Source: Ophiura sarsii | Taxonomy: Eukaryota; Echinodermata; Ophiuroidea; Amphilepidida; Ophiuridae | Direction of reading: 5' to 3' | Length of the DNA: 64,000 nucleotides | NCBI GenBank assembly: GCA_035610835.1 | Contig: CM069447.1 | Span: forward strand, 19,254,043 to 19,318,042 | Shown here: positions 34,420 to 47,230 of the stretch, in pieces | How the letters are laid out: the number at the start of each line of letters is the position of its first letter | Numbering within the stretch: position 1 is the stretch's first letter | Translations under genes and position numbers: made by a program | The notes under the pieces: generated by a model | What the model was told of the DNA's origin: nothing | The model's database searches: none | What the model saw: only the letters and a program-made list of their open reading frames with translations

Positions 34420-34870
34420 TATTTACGGACGTTGGCGGGACATTCGGCCGACTACGTGCTAATAACATAGGCCGTGAGCGTCTTCACGCCGACCAAACGA
34501 TAACGTACGGCCGACGTGAGCACGGGGAAGTTTATTAACGGACGTTGGTGGGACATTCGGCCGACCGCGTGCCAATTATAGGTCGTGTGCGTCTTCACGC
34601 CGACCAAACGATAACGTTCGGCCGACGTGAGCAAGGGAAAGTGTTTTAACGGACGTTGGTGGGACATTTGGCCGACCACGTGCGAATTACATGGGTCGTG
34701 TGTGCGACTTACCGCCGACGTTAGCACGGGGAAGTTTATTAACGGTCGTCGGTAGGACATTAGACCGACCGCGTGCCAATTACATAGGTCGGGTGTGCGA
34801 CTTACAGCCTACCAAACGTTAGCGAGGTACGGGGCAGTTTATTTCCGGACGTTTGGTGGGACATTCGGTG
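34420..34870. repeat. Degenerate tandem ~110-bp units in the left array
   Basis: TTTATTAACGGACGTTGGTGGGACATTCGGCCGAC-like units recur at intervals of about 90-120 bp (near 34420, 34527, 34647, 34733 and 34840). A repetitive minus-strand ORF across them (HQRPLINFPVLTSA repeats) is an artefact of the array. Confidence 0.8.
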
Positions 34871-34929
34871 GACCACGTGCTGATTACATAGACCCTCCCT
34901 AACCGACTTACAGCAGACAACAAAGCTTA

Positions 34930-35487
34930 CGCCGCCCGACTCCTAGATCCTGTCGACTGAAATTACCTAAATGATGATGTTAATAAACACGATCGAGACA
35001 ATAGTACGTTTTTCTTTTTTTATAATAAACTTTTAACACATGATTAGATAACAATTAACAAGATTTCTTAAATAAGAAGCAAAAAGGAAACTTTCAAGTA
35101 TACAATGTATATTCCAACAGAAGCTTGAACATACATACTACTCAAAATGTCAGCATACTACATGTGCCCGCCAACAAACTAGTATCTGCGGGAATAGTTA
35201 AAATAAAGGGTCATGAAGATAAGTTAACTACCTATACAATGTGGATCAAAAAAAGTTTAGTTGGTTATATTTCGAACAGTAATTTAAACAACATTTCAAG
35301 AATTTGGACAGAGAAATCTTGTGTACAAAAAACCCCACTTGTTATCTTGGGAATATATATAGTTGTTCAAAAATAACTCTTAGAAGTCGCTTTAATAAAA
35401 AAAAAAATACAGCAACTTTTATATTAAATACACCATTAACCTGTTAATTTACAGACTAAGACTAACCTTTAAGAGATCACAATTTGA
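34930..35487. other. Non-genic stretch
   Basis: AT-rich DNA with no recognised feature; an 83-codon plus-strand ORF at 35125 shows no motif. Confidence 0.4.
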
Positions 35488-35706
35488 GGGTTTAGTGCAA
35501 TAAAGGGCTATCTGTATTTTGGTCATTTTGAGGGGAAAATGAATTAAATATTTGTACCCATCAATGTCACCAATGGGTTTTGACAAGTTGGAAGAAATGC
35601 TATAAACCTTTTTGATTAGGTGAATTTACTATTTTCTCATAATTAGGTTCCTGATATTGTGTGGATCATTTAAAAAATGCAGATAGCCCTTTGTTGCACT
35701 AAACCC
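35488..35706. mobile_element. MITE with GGGTTTAGTGCA termini
   Basis: Left arm GGGTTTAGTGCAATAAAGGG continues CTATCTGTATTTT; the right arm, read inverted, gives GGGTTTAGTGCAACAAAGGG and CTATCTGCATTTT. That is about 33 bp of TIR with few mismatches around a ~150-bp AT-rich centre. No target duplication was identified. Confidence 0.8.
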
Positions 35707-36789
35707 CCGGCGAATTGTATAGCATTTAGCAGGGAGCCCATTAACCCAAAATCACCAGGCCCTTCAGTTACACTAATACAGATAATTGTGGTATCACATA
35801 AACAGGCATGAGAATAAATTTGCATGAACAAGCCTGTACAGCCTCAACAAAGGTGCATTAAAGTTTGCCAACATAGGCCAAAAATAGAATAAAATGCGGA
35901 CATTTGGAAAATAAAATAGCCTAAATTCAGGCTACAGCCTGAAAATGTTCATGCCTGCGTAAAGCTATGGCCTCAGAACTACATCACATTATCAGGAATT
36001 TTGTGTTAACAGTTTTGTGTTAAAGAAGTTCTATTGTAGTTACAATACTAACACTAATGCATAAATTTATACTATTTAAGTAAATAGATAGATCTAATAA
36101 AGGGTCATGTACCACGAGTTGTGACCCTTGACACGTACACGTAATTGAAGCTGAAAAGTCATGTGATATTTGCTTCGAACATTTATAGCATACATGTACA
36201 TATAGTCTTAAAGCAATCATAATATTTCAAATATTATTTTGTCAATATCATCTACATGTAGGTCATTAATACAGGGTTTGTAGAAAATGTATAATAAGTA
36301 GACACACTTATATGCAACACTGAGCAGTTTTCATACTTTGGAAATCCATGATATTCAATTCAGCAGGATGTTTTGGAAGTACATGTACTGTACACAAGAG
36401 TATTAAAAGGAAAACAATTGTTTTTTATGTCTTCACTTTAAATAGTTTGGTCAGAACAAATAAGCCAAATTAACTGAATTTGTATCACAATTTTGCAATC
36501 AAAATGCTTAAAACACAATAAATAAACTATGGTTGTTTCCATAAATGAAGGTCTCACTAGCAAAACACCACTCTAATGACTTCATCAGATCATAACCAAG
36601 GACGTGTAAGCCGCTCATGCTCACTTTTAGTATTAAATTTTGATTTGATGGAAGAACAGGTGAAAAGATCACTTTTTGAGCAACATTTTGTGACATTTTG
36701 ACCTCAATGTCAATTTGTAAGATATACATTACAGCCTGTTCGTGGGTTAAAACAGATTATGTAGGTCCATAAAAATGATAGATAACAAA
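35707..36789. other. Non-genic stretch
   Basis: No gene or repeat recognised. Confidence 0.4.
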
Positions 36790-37380
36790 CTGATTTGACC
36801 CCTCAGATAGAATAGAAAAAACAACAACAACTTTTTGTGTCCATTTCTGAATTGTAAAGGATGAACATTCTTGCACCTCAGCTAGAATAGAAACAAAATC
36901 AAACATGTGCGTCCATTTCTGAATTGTAAATTGTAAAGGATAAACATTCTCACCCCTCAGCTAGAATAGAAAAAGGCAAACTTGTGTGCCCATTTCTGAA
37001 TTGTAAAGAATGAACATTTTCACCCCTCAGCCAAACAGAAAAAGGCAAATTTGTGTGTCCATCTGAATTGTAAAGGATGAAAATGTTCGCCCCTCAGCTA
37101 AAGCAGAAAAAGGCAAACTTGTGTGTCCTGATCCATTTCTGAATTGTAAAGGATCAAAATGTTCACCCCTCAGCTAGAATAGAAAAAGGCAAACTTTTGT
37201 CCATTACTTAATAATTGTAAGGATGAACATTTTCACCCCTCAGCTAGTAAAGAAAAAGTAAACTAGTATATCATTGTGTACATACATGATGTACATTTCT
37301 GAATTGTCAAGGATGAAAATGTTCACCCTTCAACCAGAACAGAAAAATGCAAACTTGTGTGTCCATTTCTGAATTGTAAC
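36790..37380. repeat. Tandem array, ~70-80-bp unit
   Basis: CACCCCTCAGCTAGAATAGA recurs about eight times, each followed by AGGCAAACTTGTGTGTCC and TTTCTGAATTGTAAAGGATG. Spacing varies from about 69 to 86 bp. A non-coding minisatellite. Confidence 0.88.
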
Positions 37381-37390
37381 TTTCAGGATG

Positions 37391-37580
37391 CCCCGGCCGC
37401 GATTTTTTTTTTACTAGTAAACATTTGTATGGGCTCACAGGTAAAATCAGTTGACTTTTTTTTTTTTTTAAATCAAAAAATCATTTTATTCTGTCAGTTT
37501 TGCTTTATTCCGTATTAAAACGAAATAAATAAATTTAACAAATGTTTACTAGCTAGTAAAAAAAAAATCGCGCCCCGGCC
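37391..37580. mobile_element. MITE with CCGGCCGCGATTTTTT termini
   Basis: Left CCCCGGCCGCGATTTTTT..ACTAGTAAACATTTG pairs with right CAAATGTTTACTAG..AAAAAATCGCGCCCCGGCC. The 190-bp unit is a hairpin with an AT-rich loop. Non-coding. Confidence 0.8.
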
Positions 37581-39578
37581 TGGTCCGGCCAAAAATCCCT
37601 GAAATGGTGGCCATCTTGGTAAAAATAAGTATTTTGATCAAAAGGTATACATTATACATACATGTAGCTCATTTTTGATATCATTTATTTGATTTTAATG
37701 AATGGTGGTAATACCGTCATTTAGGGGACAAGATGTCATACTACATTGTATGCAGATGTTTCATCTCTAACCCATATTTGTTGTCTTGTACATTGTACAT
37801 ATGTACATGTATAGCAGATTTTGGTAGAATTTGGGACAGTGAGGGCGCTTTGCAAAAAAAGGTAGCTATCGCATCAATAAACATAAATTTGAATATGGAA
37901 CATTGCAAGAGTGTTTTAAAATTCTGAAGATTCGAGCATGTTACTTAGTTTCATTTTAGCATGGCATCAATTTTAAAATCACAAAAACACTTCCATAGAT
38001 AGGTTCATTGAACTACATATCGTCGCTATTCTTTCAGAACCTTGTATGTTTTTCCGGCCCTTCATCATGTATAAAGTAAAACTGCCAACGGTTATGCATA
38101 AGAAGAGTTGCTTTATACATGTTCCGGGACAAGAGAACTTACAAGGTTTTTATAGATGTGATTGTGTTACTTGTTAAGAGCAGACCGCCAAGGTAAAACA
38201 TAGGAAGTAATACTTTATACATGCTGAAGTAGACCACAGGGTGTGAGGCCAAAATGTGCTTAGTTTTTTATTTTTGTAGTCCACCTCTAGGCATTACATG
38301 AAATTGTTACCAAAAGGTGGCAAATATATCCCTTAACACAAATTCAGCTGATCCCACGTTCGTAGGTTGCACGTTATGACCCTAGACCTCGATTTAGGGT
38401 CAAAGGTCACATGTGTTTCAATGGGAAGTCAAAAACTAAATTTAACATGGTAAAAAAACTAAAAGATGAGCTATTGAATATAAAAAGTATATTATGTTGT
38501 TGGGATAAGTGTTTTAAACAAAAAAGTCAATCACAACTTCGATCGTAGATCAATAGTTTTTTGTCGTAGGCCTACTACATATTTTATCTTCACGTTCATT
38601 TATGATTCTGCACATACGTATTCACAATTCATGATCGGCTGTACATCCTGTTGATTATTGACGTAGAAGTGCGTTTATTTTAAACCATTTGAAGGCAGTT
38701 ACAGGAAGAAATAGAAGAAATAGAAGTGTGGTGTGCCCGGTGGTGTGTCGTACTGTACGTAGAACGGCCCGTAGTGTTTTGAATTCTTAACGGATATACA
38801 GCCTCCTCTAAATCCGTCGGTCGAGTGGTTTCACAATGGTACATGCACATGCACTATGGGTAAACAATGACTGGTGTAGAGACTGATTTTTAGGCCAGCA
38901 ACGACTGGACGTAACTCGGTTGTTAAATCAATTTAGGGAAAGTGTGCCTCATACCAAATTGGGGGTGAGGGGAGGGTATTCATTTCTGAATTTATAAATC
39001 TATTAATTAATTAATTCATTTGTTTATTATTATTATCATTTAATAGTATTGTTATTATTATCATTTATTTATTTTATTATTATTATTTTATTTTTTAGAG
39101 AGGGGGAGGCAAATACATGCGCTGCCCACTTCATTCCACTCTAATTCAATGATATATCAAAATGACTTTTTATTGGAAATTGAATTCATTTATATTTTAA
39201 TAGTATGATGTATGATGGCCGCCAAATATTATATGGGAAGAATGAAAACTCTTTTAAAAATATCAGCAAATTGTATTTCAATTTTTAGCTCATAGGCATA
39301 ATAATAGGGGATCCAAACATTTAAAACTAGCTGATTTTGTCAATTTATAATTTTAGAGAGAAAAAATCAATAGGCCTAAATAGAATAATGATCTCAAATG
39401 ATGGTCACTCTCCGCACTTACATCAGTCATGCATTTATGTAGCAAACAATGGTATGACCATATCACTTGCAATTTGAGTCATCAATAATGTTTATCAATT
39501 TTCTAATCACTGTCAAGTCATAATTTCAGAGTTATTTGGCTCAAGTCAAGTCGTTTGGTTTTGTATAAAGGCAATAAT
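37581..39578. other. Non-genic stretch with AT microsatellite
   Basis: No gene recognised. A TTATTATTATTATCATT simple repeat spans about 39000-39095. A TGACC..GGTCACATGTGTTTCAATG segment at 38380-38430 resembles 16150-16200. Confidence 0.5.
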
Positions 39579-40750
39579 ATACAAAACAGAGTATTCACAG
39601 CCATTCGTCAAAGTCTATCTCAAAACTGAACCAATACTGGGCATGTTTATATGTATTTCAATTCATTTCTCGTGGTGATTGAAAATATGGTAATGAAATT
39701 CAATAATTTTTGACATTTTTGAACACTATTTTGGAATGTCGCCTGCAGAGTCAGACGCCTGCCGCGTGGAAATTTAAGTCTTAAGGAATAGATAATCAGG
39801 CAAAATGGTGTGTATGTCAACTCATCATTCACGTCCCAGGAATGGACAGTCTGCAGCAGCACCGTTCATCAACGGTGCTCCTTTGGTGAAGAGGAATTTC
39901 CTCCTTCGGGTCCAAACCAGGGGCGCACCAAGCGCCGTTTTGACTGAGATCTTTTACACTAAACTTTTAAAATTCCAACTCAAATTAAAGCAGTTAAAAT
40001 TAACTTGATCATCACTATCATTCAAAGCTTTCATTAATATCACAGGTATAAATAAATAATAAGACTTTTCTTTTTCATATAATTTGAAACCATTTTCCGG
40101 GGAGCTATATGAGGATAGGGCAAACAAGAGGTGCAAGAATGATTTCGATCACACGGAAACTTTTACGATTAAAACAACAGAGGTTTGAATGCGGCAAAGC
40201 TTTTCTATTTTTAATCCTTTTTTAAGGCTATGAAAGTCAATGCCTATGGTTCCCGTTTCTTCATACTCTTGGATTATACAAGCTACACCGTAACAAACTG
40301 CATAACTAATTCATTATGAAAAGGTTCTGTTTGTTAAAGTTATATGTGTTCTAATTTCTGGCCCGATTTTCATGTTATCTATTCTAGCAGTATTCACAAG
40401 TATAGTTGCATACTTATCCAATGGTTCTTCAGAAGCACAAGGTAACATGACATTTGCCCATTAAGTATTATTATAGTATACACACTGGCATTTTCACTGT
40501 AATTCACTGACGAATTCACTGCATGTTGTTGGCATGGTCTATATAATCTAAAAAAGAACATGTCTTGCGCAAAACATTTGTACACCAATAATGAAAAATA
40601 TAGCAAGCCAAAATGATCTCGGATTAAGAAGAGTTCCTATTAAATCCTGTTGTTAACGCTTTCCATGCGGCAGGCGTCTACGTCTGCAGACGACAGTTCC
40701 AAAATGTCACAAAATGTTTCTTAATTGTCAAAATTATTGAATTTCTGAAA
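39579..40750. repeat. Segmental duplication, copy 1
   Basis: About 1.17 kb resembling 41411-42461, offset by roughly 1.83 kb, with small indels. It starts in an inverted copy of the CGCTTTCC MITE (ending GCCTGCCGCGTGGAAA at about 39771), runs through a segment with the hairpin AGCACCGTT..AACGGTGCT (39858-39879), and ends in a forward copy of the same MITE at about 40662. No coding function recognised. Confidence 0.88.
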
Positions 40751-41410
40751 AATATGTTGTTTAGTTGTTTCTTCCCCAGGAGCAAGGTTTTGAGCTTAAC
40801 ATTTCCTCACCTACACTTACAGGTTTGATAAAAAATCAGATTACAATATGGTCGCTATAGTGTTGTTTAGATGTAGAGGCTACTACCGGTGTAATATAGT
40901 AATAATTTTACATTTGGGAAGAATCTTGTGTGGCATTTTACACTAAACTTGTCAAATGTTACCTAATTTAACCTCATTTAGTAAGAGAATGTGCGCGAAG
41001 CGCGAATTTTTTTGCCTTATTATGCTAAAATTGCATTTTTTTTCTAATTTTAACTAAATTGATTTTTTTTGTGAGGGGGGTGGGGGGAGTAGGGGTGGGG
41101 CACAAACATATTTTTGGGGAAATGCCCCTTGTCCCCCTGGCGCCGCCACTGGGGAAAAGCAATAAAAACAATAAACACGGTTAGTATACCTGACCTGTGC
41201 AACCACAGCTCATAACCCAAAGTTGTATTTTTTTCTCTTCATCTATTTTCACCCTTTTCCCCCAATACTTTTTCTTTTCCACTTGGCATTATTTCCCCAA
41301 TTCTGCTCATTATTTCCCGGGAGCGGTGCTCCCTGCTCCCGCACTTTGTACAACCCTGGCCTATACTATGTATGATTTCCCTTTTCTCAGCCACCAAGTA
41401 AGTTTTACCG
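40751..41410. other. Spacer between segmental duplicates
   Basis: It contains TGGCGCCGCCACTGGGG at about 41138, resembling the terminus of a widespread invertebrate repeat, and a G-rich tract near 41077-41100. No gene. Confidence 0.45.
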
Positions 41411-42461
41411 TATACAAAACAGATTATTCAGAGCCATTCGTCAAAGTCTATCTCAAAACTAAACCAAAACTAGGCATGTTTATCCGGATGTTATATATGT
41501 ATTTCAATTCATTTCTCGTGGTGATTGAAAATATAGTAATGAAATTCAATATAATGTTGACACTTTTGAACAATATTATGGAATGTCGCCTGGAGACGCC
41601 TGCCGCGTGGAAAGTCTTAAGGAATAGATAATCAGACAAAATGGTGTGTCAACTCTTATCATCAACTCTTATCATTCAGCACCGTTCATCAACGGTGCTC
41701 CTTTGGTGAAAAGGAATTTCCTTCTTTCGGGTCCAAACCTGGGGCACACCAAGCGCCGTTTAACTGAGATATTTTACACTAAACTTTAATTCCGACTCAA
41801 ATTAAAGCAGTTAAAATTAACCGATCATATTCACTATCATTCAAAGCTTTAATTAATATCACAGGTATAAATACATAATAAGACTTACCTTTGTTATATA
41901 ATTTGAAACTATTTTTTTAAGGCTATGTAAGTCAATATTAGCCTATGGTTCCCGTTTCTTCATACTCTTGGATTACACAAGCTACACGGTAAACTGCATA
42001 ACTAATTCATAATGAAAAGGTTCTGTTTGTTAAAGTTATATGTGTTCTAATTTCTGGCCCGATTTTCAACTTCATGTTATCTATTCTAGCAGTATTCAAA
42101 AGTATAGTTACATACTTATCCAATGGTTCTTCAGAAGAATTTTTTAAGGTGCCATGACATTTGCTCATTAAGTATTATAGTTTACACACACTGGCGTTTT
42201 CACTGTAATTCACTGCATGTTGGCATGGTCTATATAATCTAAAAAGGAACATGTCTTGCGCAAAACATTTGTACACAAATAATGAAAAATAGGGAGGCTC
42301 TTCTGATATCAAATATCAAAATATAGCAAGCCAAAATGATCGGATTAAGAAGAGTTCCTTTAAATCATGTTGTTAACGCTTTCCACGCGGCAGGCGTCTG
42401 CAGACGATAGTTCCAAAATTTCACAAAATGTTTCGAAATTGTCAAAATTATTGAATTTCTG
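41411..42461. repeat. Segmental duplication, copy 2
   Basis: Counterpart of 39579-40750. It keeps the inverted MITE end (GCCTGCCGCGTGGAAAG at about 41597), the ACCGTTCATCAACGGT hairpin and the terminal forward MITE. Several short deletions distinguish it. Confidence 0.88.
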
Positions 42462-42510
42462 ACAAATCTGTTTTGTATAAATGGTAAAACCAATAGTCGC
42501 GTGGAAAGTG
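42377..42510. mobile_element. TTAA-flanked MITE, best short copy
   Basis: A 134-bp element with ends CGCTTTCCACGCGGC and, inverted, CACTTTCCACGCGAC, flanked by TTAA on both sides (42373-42376, 42511-42514). TTAA duplication points to piggyBac- or Kolobok-type mobilisation. Family members or fragments lie near 3640, 32783, 39579, 40662, 41411 and 54060. Non-coding. Confidence 0.88.
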
Positions 42511-42514
42511 TTAA

Positions 42515-44399
42515 GAACGAAAACTCTCATAAGATAAGTAGAATAGGCCTGAGTAACTCAATTCTATACATTTTAAAGTTAGCTTCGGAACTCTTCTTAA
42601 AGTTAAGAAGGACAGATATATTGTTCTCAAAGTGTTACATGATTTTAAGAAGAAGAGGGGAAAAGGAGTTATGTATTACTTTGATTTCAACTGTTTCTGT
42701 GCATGATCAGACGACTACATGTACCCTCCCCATCCATATGTGTATAGGTAAAAACGATAAAAAAGATCTATATACTTGAATATCCACGGGTTTACTCCGG
42801 CTGAAAGGTCCATAATACGATAATGACGCCATGTGCGCCGTATTCAGCACATACGAGTTCAGCGCACAATCGACTTGAGATGCGAATAAATGTTCAAATG
42901 AAGGAATTATTCAGACTACAAACGTGATCTCATGTTAGGGGATTGGGTTATACGAGTAGGATAACGGTTTATCATTTCATTTGAACCTAAGCTTACCATG
43001 TGAACTAGGTAGATATGTGGTGGCATGTTATGTAGGAATATAACTTACCATGCTATAGTACTGAAAGATAGCTAATGTTTCAATGTCCAATCTTCTGATA
43101 GAACCTAAAATTGATCAATTTTGCTATATATAGGCCGTTATAATAAGTATGGTAAGAAAGACCATGCGCCCATAGTCCCATATACCACGGTCTGTTATAA
43201 GTCTAGAGCCAGTTGCGTCTAGCTTCTCAATAAAGAAGAAATAACTATTTAGATGAATGTCTTAAGGTGTTTAATTGAGAAGTAACGTACCCTACATTCT
43301 GTTTAGCTCCGATATTATTTTAGGCATTATGACCCCGCCATCATACAGAGTTCTCACAAATGAACTATTAAACATGAACTTACTGACTAAGCAACTTTGA
43401 TTTCAACTGACTTACTAATTCTGTACATTTATAAATGATCAAAATGATCAATTTTTGCTGTAGGCCTATGTAATAGAAAGTGAACGATATCCGGTGTGGC
43501 TCATGACGGGCCTAATCCAGACTGTTTTTGTTGTTGTTATAGACGCACCACAAGTGCCCTCCCCATGTTTAGATAAAACGATAAAAATGATCCATACGGC
43601 GATAGAAAATGGGGTGGGTGGGGCGGGATGGGTGGTGTGTGGGTGTGTGTGTGGGGGGGGGGGGGGGGGGGGGGGGGGCGGTGTATTATGTTGCGGTCGA
43701 ATATAAAAAAGCAGAGTATCACTCAAGAGCTGCTAGCCCTAAGCCGCCTGCGCCTATTATACATTTGATCAAGAAGACTGAGGCGCGGGCCCGGGTACGG
43801 TCTAATTGATGATGCCCATTAATGTAAATTCAGATTTTTGAGAAGAAGTGCATTCATTGGCTTCAGTTGGGCATTATTTTCAACAAAAAAATTGAACATT
43901 CTCAGGCTAGGGGGCACATCCCCTCAAACCCCCCTTGCGTGCAAATTGGTCGGCATTATTATTTATCGCGGATCGGTTCAACAAAATTCATTTGCCCGGC
44001 CGTATGAGGGGTGGTGATATTAATATTATACAACAAATTATAGAATTTTCCTTTTATACTTCAAATCGCAAAACCTGTGCTTTATACATGCAGTAAAAGG
44101 ATATAGATGGACCATAGGTATGGAAATAAATATCAAAAACGTATGATATTTTCGTTATAAAACTGCCCTAGCTATTTTTCCAAGCACAATAAAAAGAGGG
44201 CCGAAGAAATCTAAAGATTTCGAAAGGAGTATGTTAATTTATTAACCGGTATCAATAAAGAAAAGGGTGCTTTTACCAAACCCCATAGATATTGTACTTA
44301 CTTTTACCCTCTATAGAGGAAATTACCCGTATAATAGGGTAACTGAAAAAATCGTTGGTATTAACGCACAGCCTACTTTATACCGCATACGGTACTTGA
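42515..44399. other. Non-genic stretch with a long G-run
   Basis: No gene. A (GT)n/G-run of about 28 Gs lies at 43649-43678; it yields the Gly- and Pro-rich ORFs around it. Confidence 0.5.
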
Positions 44400-44646
44400 C
44401 TCCCGGACTTGTCTGACCGAACTATGTCAATGGGCAAACCATAGTGTTTTAGGACGATGTTTCAAGGCTATCCGACGTCCATTAGACAGCAGTTTGCCGA
44501 CCTTAGTGTTAAATTGGCCTGCGAACAACTTTCTAAAAAAATCAATGGGCCGACGGTGCGTGGGCCATGTTTGACTGACCGTTAATTATGAGACATGATG
44601 TTTACCTTAACTGACGTTTCTCAGCGGGTCGGGTCAGCCCCATATA

Positions 44647-45240
44647 GCCGACGTCCATTCGACAGCAGTACGCCGACGTTCTGTACTTCACCTAAATATG
44701 ACGTCCTTAACGCGTCAGTAGACCGACGTATATAGGCCATGTTTGACCAACGTCATGCCGACGTTTAAAAGACGTCCATAATAAGTCTTCATTTACTGAC
44801 AGAATTGACAGTTTTCGGCGACGTTAAGCCGACGTCCATTCGACAGCAGTACGCCGACGTTCTGTACTTGGCCTAAATATGACGTCCTTAAAGTGTCAGT
44901 AGACCGACGTATATAGGCCATGTTTGACCAACGTCATGCCGACGTTTAAAAGACGTCCATAATAAGTCTTTATTTACTGACAGAATTGACAGTTTTCGCC
45001 GACGTTAAGCCGACGTCCATTCGACAGCAGTACGCCGACGTTCTGTACTTGGCCTAAATATGACGTCCTTAAAGTGTCAGTAGACCGACGTATATAGGCC
45101 ATGTTTGACCAACGTCATGCCGACGTTTAAAAGACGTCCATAATAAGTCTTTATTTACTGACAGAATTGACAGTTTTCGCCGACGTTAAGCCGACGTCCA
45201 TTCGACAGCAGTACGCCGACGTTCTGTACTTGGCCTAAAG
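44647..45240. repeat. 181-bp tandem repeat in the right array
   Basis: GCCGACGTCCATTCGACAGC starts at 44647, 44828, 45009 and 45190, an exact 181-bp period. The units are nearly identical, more so than the surrounding CGACGT words, so this amplification is recent. Confidence 0.93.
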
Positions 45241-45569
45241 ATGACGTCTTTATAACGTTATTGAGCCGACGTTTTGTAAGCCACGTTTGTCCAACGTCGA
45301 GCCGACGTTTAGTGGACATCCCCAATAAGACCAACATAATTACGGTCTTTTGACGACCTACAACCGACGTCCATACGACGGCAGTAGGCGAACGTACAGT
45401 ACCCGACGTATACTCGACGTTCTGACGACGTCAATGGACTGACGTTTTGTTAGCCAATAAATACCAACGTTGTGCCGACGTCGGCTGGACGTCTCGAATA
45501 AGACACGACGTCCAGCCGACGTTACCGACCAAAACCCGACGTCGGCCCGACGTATCTGTGTTATCTGGG

Positions 45570-46479
45570 GTACGAGTGATTTCAATTCCGTCCTCTCGTT
45601 TTTTTCTTAAAGACCCTTTAATTTTCGAATGACACATGAGTTATTTTAGTTCGGTTCGGGATTCACCTTCTTTTTCATTATGTTGTAAGTTATGCCTATT
45701 CTGTTATCCATGTATTGTCAGGCGGCAGTCATCTGCTAATTACTTCAACCTGTTTGGTACTGTTTCGGCCGAGTGCACCAAACTGGCGTACCTTACGAGT
45801 GATGTGCGCTATACCTTGCTGGTACTTATGCCCTAACTACAGCGTAAATTACTAGCGATGTAATTTTGAGAGCAAAACTGGAGAATACGAACGGAATAGT
45901 AACTCAAAATTATGACTTACCTCTCACTTACTAGCGAGGTAATGATATTCTTGAGCTACGCGCCATTTGTTTTGGGGAAATCCCTGTTTCGAAACAATTA
46001 TGGTAATTGTTGAAAATTATTGAAAAGTTGTTGATGATTTTAAGAAAATGGTCGAAATCATGTGTAAACTTTTGAAGTATAATCATAATTGTCAAGGAAA
46101 TTGAGATAAAGCCCTCCCGGTCAGAGATATTTTTAACCATAATCAATATTTCAATAGGGTGTGTATTATTTCGACACCAGGAGGTCAAACAACGGAATAA
46201 AGCTAAATACATGTATTTCCACACACGTGCCCCTATTCTAATGTCAACTACGGACACAATCGCGCCCGGTCGACCCTTCCTGGCGTAAAACAGGAAAAAA
46301 AATTCGCCGTCATCGTGTGATAAAGAAACTGTAATTTAATCCTAACCCCCTAACAATTTTAATTCTAATTTTAATACGCTAATCGTTTGTATTGTTTACG
46401 ACCACGCCTCGAAATTTATCATTTTTGGACAAGTTTAGTTCTTCTTTTTCATGTGAGATTTGATAAGACCTGTATGTTG
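45570..46479. other. Non-genic stretch
   Basis: No gene or defined repeat recognised. GTATTTCC..CCCCTATTC..TGTCAACTACG at 46212-46254 is echoed at 51970-52015 (CCCCTATTCAAATGCTAACTACG), so it is part of a dispersed repeat. Confidence 0.45.
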
Positions 46480-46690
46480 CATAAGAACAAAATGGCAAAA
46501 TAGCGTTAGGACAAAGTGGCAAAGAACGAAATGGGAGAGGACGAAATAGCAAATGACACAAATTGGAAAAGACGAAATGGTAATAGGACGAACTAACACA
46601 AGGATGAAATGGGAAAGGACGAAATGGGAGAGTATGAAATGGGAAAGGACCAAATGGGAGAGGACGAAATAGCAATGGAGCCAAATATTA
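46480..46690. repeat. Degenerate 10-11-bp tandem repeat
   Basis: A run of GGACGAAATGGGA / AGGACGAAATAGCAA words, in which GAAATGG recurs about every 10-11 bp. The apparent Phe/Leu/Pro-rich minus-strand ORFs are its translation. Confidence 0.85.
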
Positions 46691-46734
46691 AAGAGTGAAT
46701 GGGAATAAATCTGCAGCCCATATACAAACGCTTC

Positions 46735-47230
46735 AGACTATCATGCGTGTTCAAATCCCAAGTGTGAAAATTGCCTTTTCAGAAATTTGGAAATATCTCT
46801 AATTGAAAAGGAGAAATTTATCTATGTTTTGTAATTTAGAACGAGTTATGAGCGCATTTATTACCTGGTGAGTTACCTTTTTGAGGACTGGGTGTCAGTC
46901 AATAGTTCAAATGTTTGATCATATATGAAAAGTTTGATCATAAACAATTTATAAATTTGACACTATGTCACCTAGCTCTACCATGACTACAAAGTAAATG
47001 GTAAATCGTCCCTTTTTAAACATTAATGATGTTTTCACGCGGATTTTTTGTTGTTGTCATTTCACTCCCAGGGGCTTTTACAGGCAGAGGACATGTCTGA
47101 GACAAGAATGATCTATCACGTGTATGCTATTACATGAATCCATTTCCATCAAATGTCTGGGTAAAACAAGGACATGGTAATGATGTATTGTGCTGTAAGC
47201 CACGGGTGGGTAAAGACTCGCTTTTTTAAA
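46735..47230. repeat. Direct duplication, copy 1
   Basis: It resembles 48355-48890. Shared phrases include CTATCATGCGTGTTCAAA, TCACGCGGA, CATGAATC(C/A)ATTTCCATCA and TGTGCTGTAAG(C/A)CACGGGTGGG. No gene. Confidence 0.8.

Larger units (their letters stand above)
34074..45569. mobile_element. Pair of matching TIRs 11.5 kb apart, CGACGTCGG word family
   Basis: The left end CCCAGATAACACAAATGCGT and the right end, inverted, CCCAGATAACACAGATACGT continue as matching CGGGCCGACGTCGG..TTTTGGTCGG for about 45 bp with four mismatches. Immediately inside each end is an array of CGACGT/CCGACG words (34090-34920 and about 44400-45560). This may be one very large element or the outer ends of two separate copies. 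I found no target duplication joining the two ends and no transposase between them; the interior holds other repeats listed separately. Confidence 0.55.

Noticed and set aside
34452..34760. 102-codon minus-strand ORF with internal repeats
   Set aside because: A translation of the ~110-bp degenerate units of the CGACGT array.
43466..43809. Pro-rich and Gly-rich ORFs on both strands
   Set aside because: Produced by the G-run and GT repeat at 43630-43678.
44400..45560. CRISPR-like array
   Set aside because: The whole 181-bp unit is repeated without unique spacers, and the DNA is eukaryotic.
46379..46684. Minus-strand ORFs rich in Phe/Leu/Pro/His repeats
   Set aside because: They translate the degenerate 10-11-bp GAAATGGGA tandem repeat in two overlapping frames; no start context or domain.
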